Source: Actinomadura sp. BRA 177 (GTDB taxonomy: Bacteria; Actinomycetota; Actinomycetes; Streptosporangiales; Streptosporangiaceae). From it: a DNA stretch of 37,347 nucleotides. The first letter of the stretch is position 1, and the number at the start of each line of letters is the position of its first letter. A program made the translations under genes and the position numbers. The stretch is taken from the NCBI RefSeq assembly GCF_013372625.1, contig NZ_JABXFD010000330.1, positions 1 to 37,347 on the forward strand. The letters are read 5' to 3'. Shown here piece after piece: positions 30,744 through 37,347 of the stretch. The notes beneath the pieces are model-generated. The model was not told where the DNA came from and searched no databases. It saw only the letters and a program-made list of their open reading frames with translations.

Positions 30744-32168
30744 ATGATCGGTATGGGTCGTTATCGACGTGATGCCGAGGTTGCTCCGTTTTCGCGTGAT
30801 CTGCTGGATCAGGTCGTGCGGGCGCTGCTGGACGCGGTGGAGGAGGTGCCGATCACCGAGCGCGGTTTCGTGTTCGGTGAGGCCGTCCTGGATGGCTTGC
30901 GGTTGGTGGAGGGGCGGCACCTTGCCGCCGGGGCCCGCTATCGCGGTGGGAACGAGGAGCTGGACGTCGAGGTGCATGTTCCGGCCTGGAACCGGGTTGG
31001 CGAGTCGCGGATCGACGTCACGGTTACTTCCGACGGTCATGTGGTCAATCTGCGGTTGGACCTGCGCATGTCCGGACGGCGGCTGCATACCGTCGGCATC
31101 GCGGGTGACTACCAGGGGCCGAAGCCGTTTCGCTGGTTGCGGCGTGCGCGGTGGGAAGGTGAGCTGCGGGCCGAGGAGTGGTGGTCTGCGCTTGGTTCGA
31201 AGACGTCTCCGGTTTCGCTGCGGGTCGTACATCCGTTCGCCCATGCGGATCTGCAGATTGGGCGGCGCAAGGACGTGGGTGGGCGTTGGTCCGTTCGGGC
31301 GAACGCGAGGTTCGGTGGGCGCTCCCTTCTGCGTCCGGTGGCGGCGGTGGGGCTCGCCGTCATGCGGGGACGCGTCCGGCGCATGCTGGACGAGGGGTTC
31401 ACCAAGGCCGTGGCCGCGTGGAACGCCGAAGTGCCCGGCATGGTGGAACAAGGAATGCGGGAGCGACTTGAATTCGAGCATCGCATAACGCTCAAGGCCG
31501 TCCCTCGTGAGTGGGCCGACGCGTATGCGGCCGCCCTTCAGCGGGGGATCGAGGGGTTGCCTTTTGAGAGGGGGCGGCTGGTGAAAGATTCTGAGGGTTC
31601 TTTCGGCGTGGAACTCCTCAAGGGAAAGCACATCAAGCCGGGCGCCAAGTATCGCATTGACTTCGTTTCGGAGGACGAGGTCGAGCCGCTCTATGTGCAT
31701 GTCGTGGCGTGGGAGTTCGATGGGCCGAGCCGCATCGAGTTCGACAGTCCGGACGACGTGCAGACGGGCTGGGTCGAAATCGACAGCGCCCGGATCATCC
31801 GCGCCGGCCTCGCCGGGGAGTTCAAGGGCTACACGTCTGTCAAGGCGGCGGCGGAGGCAGATCTCGGACGCTGGTGGAGCGGTGGTTCCCCGCTCACCGC
31901 CACCGCGGAGAACCCGGCGGGCGAGGCTGCCCTGACCGTCGAGCGGGTCGCGGAGCGGGACGGGGAGTGGACGCTGAACATCGCCGCCACCGTTGAAGGC
32001 CGTGTGTGGGCGCGTCACCTGGTCGCGGTCGCCGGGGTGCTGTCCGGCCCCTCCATGAGGCGGTCTTTCCAGGAGAACGCGGACGCGTTCGCCGAGAAAT
32101 GGAATGGTGCCGTCGGCACGGCTGAGGAGGCCGCTGACTCCACGCTCCGGGCCGTCCTCGACCACTAG
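30744..32168 (+). CDS. Unknown protein with two homologous halves
   Basis: About 474 residues, not recognised. The two halves are clearly related: LVEGRHLAAGARYR (around residue 59) aligns with LLKGKHIKPGAKYR (around 296). VHVPAWNRVGESRIDV aligns with VHVVAWEFDGPSRIEF, and each half later has a Trp-Trp pair (EEWWSALGSK, GRWWSGGSP). The offset is about 237 residues. The pattern is beta-rich in the first part of each half, with a helical end; there is no signal peptide or membrane helix. The start is uncertain: ATG 30744, ATG 30753, or GTG 30702 overlapping the previous stop. It ends 10 bases before the restriction gene, so the two are probably co-transcribed. Codon use is looser than in the red genes. 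Confidence 0.75.
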   Translation: MIGMGRYRRDAEVAPFSRDLLDQVVRALLDAVEEVPITERGFVFGEAVLDGLRLVEGRHLAAGARYRGGNEELDVEVHVPAWNRVGESRIDVTVTSDGHVVNLRLDLRMSGRRLHTVGIAGDYQGPKPFRWLRRARWEGELRAEEWWSALGSKTSPVSLRVVHPFAHADLQIGRRKDVGGRWSVRANARFGGRSLLRPVAAVGLAVMRGRVRRMLDEGFTKAVAAWNAEVPGMVEQGMRERLEFEHRITLKAVPREWADAYAAALQRGIEGLPFERGRLVKDSEGSFGVELLKGKHIKPGAKYRIDFVSEDEVEPLYVHVVAWEFDGPSRIEFDSPDDVQTGWVEIDSARIIRAGLAGEFKGYTSVKAAAEADLGRWWSGGSPLTATAENPAGEAALTVERVAERDGEWTLNIAATVEGRVWARHLVAVAGVLSGPSMRRSFQENADAFAEKWNGAVGTAEEAADSTLRAVLDH

Positions 32169-32178
32169 GGTTTCAGGC

Positions 32179-33060
32179 GTGGACTGGGTTGATCGGGTGC
32201 TGAGCGTCCGCAGGTACTCGCGCAATGGGGAGCGTGCCCCGCATAAGCCGCTGCTCCTGCTGTACGCGCTCGGACGGTTTCAGCGGGAAGGCGCCCGTCC
32301 GATCGAGTTCTCGGCGCTGGAGAACGACCTGAACGAGTTGTTGCGCGAGTTCGGGCCGCCGCGGAAGACCAGTGCGGGTTATCCGTTCCATCATCTGACG
32401 AACGACGACCTGCTGTGGGAAGTCAGGACGGCCGACGGCGGGTCCAGTCCCGGGCCGGATCTGGGGCCGTTGAGGGCTCTGCATGCGCGCGGGCGGTTGC
32501 ATCCGCGGCTTGTCGCGGCGCTCGATGCGGATTCGGCTCTGCTGCCTCGGCTCGTCCGGGCGCTGCTGGACGCCGATTTCGCGCCGTCCATGCATGCCGA
32601 CATCTGCCAGATGGTCGGGCTCGATCTGGAGGACGCGGAACTGCCGTCGGGAATGCCCGGTCGTCGCGATCCGGCGTTCCGGCTGGAGGTTTTGGAGGCG
32701 TACGAGTACTGCTGCGCTTTCTGCGGTTATGACGGCTGGCTGAACGGCGTCGCGGTCGGGCTGGACGCGGCGCATGTGCGGTGGCGGACGTATGGCGGCC
32801 CCGATCAGCTGGGCAATGGCATTTGTTTGTGTGCGCTCCACCATCGGCTCTTCGACCGGGGTGTCGTCGGGCTGAGCGAGGAGCGGGCCATCACCGTTTC
32901 GCGCAAGTACGTCGGGCGGGCCGCGACGTCCAGGAGTCTCGTGCTCGACCTTGCCGGGCGGGCGGCGCGGGAGCCGCAACGAGGGTTGGAGCCGGTCGGG
33001 CCGCAGTACATCGGGTGGCATGCGCGGCAGGTGTTCCGGGGGCCCGCCCGCGCGGCCTGA
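32179..33060 (+). CDS. Type IV restriction endonuclease, SBD-HNH (phosphorothioate-dependent type)
   Basis: 293 residues. The N-terminal region (about 1-150) has the RRYSRNGERAPHKPLLLLYA motif typical of sulfur-binding domains that recognise phosphorothioated DNA. The C-terminal HNH nuclease (about 175-240) has CAFCGYDGW, His199 in DAAHVRW, Asn213 and His221/His222 in CALHHRLFDRGV. This arrangement matches the SprMcrA group, which cuts DNA carrying Dnd-type phosphorothioate marks. No dnd modification genes are in the window, as expected for an enzyme that attacks foreign modified DNA. GTG at 32179 is chosen because the conserved domain starts at once and the stop of the preceding gene is 10 bases upstream; longer starts would overlap it. 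Confidence 0.85.
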   Translation: MDWVDRVLSVRRYSRNGERAPHKPLLLLYALGRFQREGARPIEFSALENDLNELLREFGPPRKTSAGYPFHHLTNDDLLWEVRTADGGSSPGPDLGPLRALHARGRLHPRLVAALDADSALLPRLVRALLDADFAPSMHADICQMVGLDLEDAELPSGMPGRRDPAFRLEVLEAYEYCCAFCGYDGWLNGVAVGLDAAHVRWRTYGGPDQLGNGICLCALHHRLFDRGVVGLSEERAITVSRKYVGRAATSRSLVLDLAGRAAREPQRGLEPVGPQYIGWHARQVFRGPARAA

Positions 33061-33178
33061 TTGGCAGTTGTTGCCCAGAGCAGGGCCATTTCACGGCGTT
33101 TCATGCCGAAGTTCGGTTGAGGCCGGGCTGGTTCGGTGTCCAAGCTGGGCTGGTTGCCGGAACGTCCGGATCAGGGGG

Positions 33179-33236
33179 TTGCCCAGGTCACAGGGGCTGG
33201 TTACCGTGCTGCTAAATAGATAGGAAACCTTCCTGA
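33179..33236 (+). promoter_or_regulatory. Promoter and operator of the chitinase-LPMO operon
   Basis: TTGCCC (33179-33184), 17 bases, then TACCGT (33202-33207) form a putative -35/-10 pair. Twelve bases downstream lies ATAGGAAA-C-CTTCCTGA (33220-33236), an imperfect copy of the palindrome before the first chitinase gene, with the left arm identical and three differences in the right arm. Position over the presumed transcription start suggests repression in the absence of inducer. Confidence 0.65.
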
Positions 33237-33296
33237 CAAATAGCGGCATCGGGGTTCGGGGGAATCCGCCGGCTTCCAACCACGAGGGAGTAGCCC

Positions 33297-34862
33297 TTGC
33301 GCCCCCGCTCTGTTCTCAGTGTCCTCGCCGTCCTGCTGCTCGCCCTGCTCGTCCCGGCCACCGCGCACGCCGCTGCGGGCGCGTCCGCGACGTTCACCAA
33401 GCCCTCCGACTGGGGCTCGGGCTGGGAGGGACGGTTCACGCTCACCAACGAGTCCGCCGCGGCGATCAACGGGTGGCGGGTCGAGTTCGACCTGCCCGCC
33501 GGGACGTCCGTCGGCTCCTACTGGGACGCCCTCCTGACCAAGGACGGGCAGCACAACACGTTCACCGACCGCGGTTACAACGCCACCATCCCGGCGGGCG
33601 GCTCGGTCACGTTCGGTTTCCTCGGGAACGGTCCTGGAAGCCCGCAGAACTGCACGTTCAACGGCCAGCCCTGTACCGGGGGCCCCACCGAGCCGGGCGG
33701 GCTCGGGCAACCGGGCAACCTGTCGGTCAGCGGACGTACCGACACCTCGCTGACGCTCAACTGGGAGGCCGCGTCCGGTACCCCGGCCGGTTACCGCGTC
33801 TACGAGGGCGCCAGCGTCAAGGCGACCGTCAGCGGGACCACCGCGACGATCAGCGGGCTCGCCAAGTGCGAGGCGCACACCTACACGGTCAAGGCGTACA
33901 ACGATGAGGGCGAGTCGGCCGCCAGCGACGCCGTCACCGGGACGACCAGCGGGTGCGCCACCGGGCCGCTCCCCCGGCACTTCCTGACCGGTTACTGGCA
34001 CGACTTCGTCAACCCCGCGCAGGAACTCAAGCTCTCTCAGGTGCCGGACGAGTACGACCTCATCGCGGTGGCGTTCGGCGAATCCACGGCGCGGGCCGGT
34101 GAAGTCACTTTCGAGGTCGATCCAGAGCTTTCGACCGCTCTCGGCGGCTACACCGATGCCCAGTTCAAGTCCGACATCGCGGGCCTGCACGCCAAGGGCA
34201 AGAAGGTCATCCTGTCGGTCGGCGGTGAGAAGGGCGCCATCCGGGTCTCGGACAGCGCGTCCGCGCAGCTCTTCGCGAACACCGTGTACGGGCTGATGAC
34301 CGAGTACGGGTTCGACGGCGTCGACATCGACCTGGAGAACGGGCTCAACCCGACCTACATGGAGCAGGCGCTGCGCGCCCTGCGCGGCAAGGCGGGCGCC
34401 GACCTGATCATCACGATGGCGCCGCAGACGCTCGACATGCAGTCCACCGGCGGGTCCTACTTCCAGCTCGCGCTGAAGATCAAGGACATCCTCACCGTCG
34501 TCCACATGCAGTACTACAACTCGGGCGCGATGCTCGGCTGCGACCAGAAGGTGTACGGGCAGGGGACGGTCGACTTCATGACCGCGCTGGCCTGCATCCA
34601 ACTGGAGGGCGGGCTGCGTCCCGACCAGGTCGCGCTGGGCCTGCCGGCCGGGCCGGGCGCGGCGGACGGCGGCGTCGTGGCGCCGTCGGTGGTCAACAAC
34701 GCGCTCGACTGCCTCGCGAAGGGCACCGGGTGCGGCTCGTTCAAGCCGTCCCGGACGTATCCCGACATCCGCGGCGCGATGACGTGGTCCATCAACTGGG
34801 ACGTGACCAACGGCGGCGGCTTCGCCCGCACCGTCGGCGCGCACCTGGACACGCTGCCGTAG
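33297..34862 (+). CDS. Secreted GH18 chitinase (CBM2-FnIII-GH18)
   Basis: About 521 residues. A signal peptide (VLSVLAVLLLALLVPATAHA) precedes a CBM2 module (ATFTKPSDWGSGWEGRFTL), a FnIII domain (GRTDTSLTLNWEA) and a GH18 domain. The catalytic motif FDGVDIDLE is complete, with Glu347 as acid; KVILSVGGEKG is the preceding GH18 strand. It belongs to the bacterial ChiD/ChiC-like GH18 chitinases with the ending GAMTWSINWD. The N-terminal half is clearly paralogous to the chitinase at 24914, but the catalytic domain is of another subtype, which points to module shuffling. TTG start with GAGGGAG 6 bases upstream. It heads an operon with the next chitinase and LPMO. Confidence 0.92.
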   Translation: MRPRSVLSVLAVLLLALLVPATAHAAAGASATFTKPSDWGSGWEGRFTLTNESAAAINGWRVEFDLPAGTSVGSYWDALLTKDGQHNTFTDRGYNATIPAGGSVTFGFLGNGPGSPQNCTFNGQPCTGGPTEPGGLGQPGNLSVSGRTDTSLTLNWEAASGTPAGYRVYEGASVKATVSGTTATISGLAKCEAHTYTVKAYNDEGESAASDAVTGTTSGCATGPLPRHFLTGYWHDFVNPAQELKLSQVPDEYDLIAVAFGESTARAGEVTFEVDPELSTALGGYTDAQFKSDIAGLHAKGKKVILSVGGEKGAIRVSDSASAQLFANTVYGLMTEYGFDGVDIDLENGLNPTYMEQALRALRGKAGADLIITMAPQTLDMQSTGGSYFQLALKIKDILTVVHMQYYNSGAMLGCDQKVYGQGTVDFMTALACIQLEGGLRPDQVALGLPAGPGAADGGVVAPSVVNNALDCLAKGTGCGSFKPSRTYPDIRGAMTWSINWDVTNGGGFARTVGAHLDTLP

Positions 34863-34872
34863 GAGGCCGGAG

Positions 34873-36636
34873 ATGCGAAAGATCTGGGTCCTGGCGGCCA
34901 TGGTCGCCGGGCTGCTGGTCGGGGTCACGGCCCCGGCGCACGCGGCGAACGTCCTGGCCAACCCCGGTTTCGAGAGCGGGTCGCTGAGCCCGTGGTCGTG
35001 TGACGGCGGGTCGGTCACGACCACTCCCGTCCGGACGGGGAGTCACGCGCTCGCCGGCGGTGTCACGGGCGGCAGCACCGGTCAGTGCACGCAGACCGTG
35101 GCCGTCCAGCCGAACACCGCCTACACGCTCGAAGCCTGGGTGCGCGGTAACTACATGTACCTCGGTGTGACCGGCGGATCGTCCACCTGGACGCCGTCCG
35201 CCACCGATTTCACCAAGCTGTCGGTCACGTTCACCACCGGTGCGAACCAGTCGTCCGCGCAGATCTTCCTGCACGGCTGGTACGGCAACGGGGCGTACTA
35301 CGCGGACGACGTCGTCCTGGACGGTCCCGGCGGCGAGCCGCAGCCCGGTGTGCCCGGTACGCCTGGAACACCCAAGCTCGGCGCCGTCACCGACACCTCG
35401 ATCGCGCTGTCCTGGGGCCAGTCCTCGGGGACGGTCACCGGCTACCGCGTCTACGAGGGCGGCACGGTGAAGGCCACCGTGGCCGGGACGAACACCACCA
35501 TTTCCAACCTCGCGACGTGCAGCTCGCACAGCTACACGGTCGCCGCCTACAACGACGTCGGCGAGTCGGCCAAGACCAACCCGGTCAGCGGACGGACGTC
35601 CGGCTGCACCAACACCGGCCTCCCGAAGCACGCCCTCATCGGCTACCTGCACGCGAGCTTCGCCAACGGTTCCGGTTACGTGCGCATGGCGGACGTCCCC
35701 GACGCGTGGGACATCATCGACCTCGCGTTCGGTGAGCCGACGTCGCCGACGTCCGGTGACATCCGGTTCACCCGCTGCCCGATCAGCGAGTGCCCGAACG
35801 TGGAGAGCGACGAGGAGTTCATCGCCGCGATCCGCGCGAAGCAGGCGCAGGGCAAGAAGGTGCTGATCTCCATCGGCGGCCAGAACGGCCAGGTGCAGCT
35901 CACGACGACCGCCGCGCGGGACAAGTTCGTCCAGTCCGTGTCGGCGATCATCGACAGGTACGGGCTGGACGGCCTGGACGTCGACTTCGAGGGCCACTCG
36001 CTCTATCTCAACGCGGGTGACACCGACTTCCGCAACCCGACCACCCCGGTCATCGTCAACCTGATCTCGGCGCTGAAGTCGCTCAAGGCGAAGTACGGCC
36101 AGAAGTTCGTCCTGACGATGGCGCCGGAGACGTTCTTCGTGCAGGTCGGCCACCAGTTCTACGGCGGTTCGAGCGCCGGCGACAACCGGACGGGCGCCTA
36201 CCTTCCGGTGATCGACGCGATGCGGGACGACCTGACCGTCCTGCACGTCCAGGACTACAACTCCGGTCCCGTCATGGGCCTGGACGGCCAGTACCACACG
36301 ATGGGCGGCGCCGATTTCCACATCGCGATGACCGACATGGTGAAGGCCGGTTTCCCGGTCGCGAACACCGGTCACACGTTCCCCGGCCTGCGTCCCGACC
36401 AGATCGGCATCGGGCTGCCCGCCGCGGTCAGCGCCGGGAACGGGTACACGCCGCCCGCGCAGGTGCAGCAGGCGGTGAACTGCCTGGTCAAGGGCACCGG
36501 CTGCGGCGGTTACACGCTGCGCGGCGGGACGTCCCCGGACCTGCGCGGGCTCATGACCTGGTCGATCAACTGGGACCGCTACTACGGCTGGGAGTTCATG
36601 AACAGCCACGAGCCCTTCCTGAACGGCCTGCCGTAA
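34873..36636 (+). CDS. Secreted GH18 chitinase with CBM4/9-like module
   Basis: 587 residues. A signal peptide (MRKIWVLAAMVAGLLVGVTAPAHA) is followed by an N-terminal beta-sandwich module (NVLANPGFESGSLSPWSC, typical of CBM4/9/16 families), FnIII (TDTSIALSWGQ...YEGG) and GH18. The catalytic motif LDGLDVDFE is intact, with Glu373 as acid, and the ending GLMTWSINWDRYYGWEF is typical. AGGAGG overlaps the stop codon of the preceding chitinase, and the ATG lies only 10 bases after it, so the two are cotranslated. It should complement the CBM2 chitinases by targeting different chitin surfaces (inference). Confidence 0.92.
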   Translation: MRKIWVLAAMVAGLLVGVTAPAHAANVLANPGFESGSLSPWSCDGGSVTTTPVRTGSHALAGGVTGGSTGQCTQTVAVQPNTAYTLEAWVRGNYMYLGVTGGSSTWTPSATDFTKLSVTFTTGANQSSAQIFLHGWYGNGAYYADDVVLDGPGGEPQPGVPGTPGTPKLGAVTDTSIALSWGQSSGTVTGYRVYEGGTVKATVAGTNTTISNLATCSSHSYTVAAYNDVGESAKTNPVSGRTSGCTNTGLPKHALIGYLHASFANGSGYVRMADVPDAWDIIDLAFGEPTSPTSGDIRFTRCPISECPNVESDEEFIAAIRAKQAQGKKVLISIGGQNGQVQLTTTAARDKFVQSVSAIIDRYGLDGLDVDFEGHSLYLNAGDTDFRNPTTPVIVNLISALKSLKAKYGQKFVLTMAPETFFVQVGHQFYGGSSAGDNRTGAYLPVIDAMRDDLTVLHVQDYNSGPVMGLDGQYHTMGGADFHIAMTDMVKAGFPVANTGHTFPGLRPDQIGIGLPAAVSAGNGYTPPAQVQQAVNCLVKGTGCGGYTLRGGTSPDLRGLMTWSINWDRYYGWEFMNSHEPFLNGLP

Positions 36637-36662
36637 CCCCCACCCCCCCCGAAGGAAGAAAC

Positions 36663-37347
36663 ATGAGATCGATCCGATCGAAGGCCGCCGCGGCGGCGGT
36701 CGCCGTGCCGGCCGCGTCCGTGCTGGTCGTGCTCGGCACCGCGACGGCCGCGAGCGCGCACGGCACGATGTCCGACCCGCCGAGCCGCGTGTACACCTGC
36801 TTCCTGGAGGACCCGGAGACCCCGCAGTCGGACGCCTGCAAGGCGGCCGTCGCGGCCAGCGGCACGCAGGCGTTCTACGACTGGAACGAGGTGTCGCTGC
36901 TGAACGCCGGCGGCCGCCACCGCGAGCTCATTCCGGACGGCCAGCTGTGCAGCGCGGGACGCGCCAAGTACCGGGGCCTGGACCTGCAGCGCGCCGACTG
37001 GCCGGCCACGCCGATGCACTCCGGCCAGCAGACGATCACCTACCACGCGACCGCGCCGCACTCGAACAGCAACTTCGAGTTCTACATCACCCGCGAGGGC
37101 TGGGACCCGACGCAGCCGCTGCGCTGGGCCGACCTCGTCCCGCTGGCGTCGTTCACCCACCAGTACCCGACGACGTTCACCAAGTGGACGCTCAACATCC
37201 CGCCCCGGACCGGGCGCCACATCCTGTACTCGATCTGGCAGCGGGTCGTGGGCAGCCAGGAGGCGTTCTACACCTGCTCGGACGTCGACTTCGGCGGCTC
37301 CAACACCCCGACGCCGACGCCCACGCCCACTCCGACCGACACCCCGA
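36663..37347 (+). CDS. AA10 lytic polysaccharide monooxygenase, 3' end cut by the window
   Basis: 228 residues are visible. After a signal peptide ending TAASA, His33 becomes the mature N terminus (HGTMSDPPSR), the first ligand of the copper histidine brace; His133 in TAPHSNSNFEFY is the likely second. Family features RVYTC, WNEV, DLQRADWPAT and the ending QRVVGSQEAFYTCSDVDFGG are present. The enzyme cleaves crystalline chitin oxidatively and boosts chitinases. A Thr-Pro linker follows and the sequence then runs off the window, so a C-terminal binding module probably lies beyond. GAAGGAAG lies 4 bases before the ATG, 26 bases after the chitinase stop, so it is the third gene of the operon. 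Confidence 0.93.
   Translation, partial: MRSIRSKAAAAAVAVPAASVLVVLGTATAASAHGTMSDPPSRVYTCFLEDPETPQSDACKAAVAASGTQAFYDWNEVSLLNAGGRHRELIPDGQLCSAGRAKYRGLDLQRADWPATPMHSGQQTITYHATAPHSNSNFEFYITREGWDPTQPLRWADLVPLASFTHQYPTTFTKWTLNIPPRTGRHILYSIWQRVVGSQEAFYTCSDVDFGGSNTPTPTPTPTPTDTP

Noticed and set aside
30333..32225. Minus-strand frame of 630 residues opposite the duplicated protein
   Set aside because: The plus-strand frame shows an internal duplication at protein level and good gene packing with its neighbours; the minus frame has none.

Overview
The window is very GC-rich DNA with strongly GC-biased third codon positions, dense 4-bp gene overlaps and typical actinomycete families (SARP regulator, DUF574 methyltransferase, CBM2-type chitinases, AA10 LPMO). 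This points to a filamentous actinomycete. An Actinomadura/Thermomonosporaceae-like host would fit, because members of that group make cyclic prodiginines, but the sequence here does not prove the genus.

Region 1 (1-23938) is a near-complete prodiginine (red-type tripyrrole pigment) biosynthetic cluster. Twelve minus-strand genes from 22734 down to 1136 are read as one apparent operon, with most junctions overlapping as ATGA, GTGA or TGATG: acyl carrier protein, redO, redN, redM, a fused redL-redK, redJ, redI, redH, redG, redX, redW and redY. A SARP activator (892-23) follows. A RedZ-like atypical response regulator is transcribed divergently from the head of the operon. From knowledge of the pathway: RedM loads L-proline on RedO; RedW oxidises it to pyrrole; RedX joins it to a malonyl unit on RedN; RedN's oxoamine synthase domain makes the bipyrrole; RedI O-methylates it. 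RedL activates a fatty acid, extends it with malonate, condenses with an amino acid, and its fused RedK-like domain completes the alkylpyrrole. RedH joins the two halves, and RedG (Rieske) is expected to cyclise the alkyl chain oxidatively. No redP/redR (fatty-acid starter), redU (phosphopantetheinyl transferase), redV/redT or redF is seen; they may lie beyond the left edge.

Region 2 (23997-26449) holds a proline-rich membrane protein and a secreted GH18 chitinase with its own promoter and operator. A strong bidirectional hairpin terminator (26461-26495) separates it from a convergent DUF574-type methyltransferase.

Region 3 (27517-33060) is a co-directional, overlapping five-gene block that looks like a conflict/defence island: a CHAT caspase-like protease, a small cysteine-rich protein, a three-helix membrane protein, an internally duplicated protein of unknown function, and an SBD-HNH type IV restriction enzyme of the kind that cleaves phosphorothioated DNA. 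The first three genes (29-bp and 4-bp overlaps) are the best candidate here for an undescribed system.

Region 4 (33179-37347) is a chitin-degradation operon: two further GH18 chitinases and an AA10 lytic polysaccharide monooxygenase cut by the window end. Its promoter has the same architecture as that of the first chitinase (TTGCCM-N17-TACCGT followed 11-12 bp later by an ATAGGAAA-type inverted repeat), which suggests a shared repressor.
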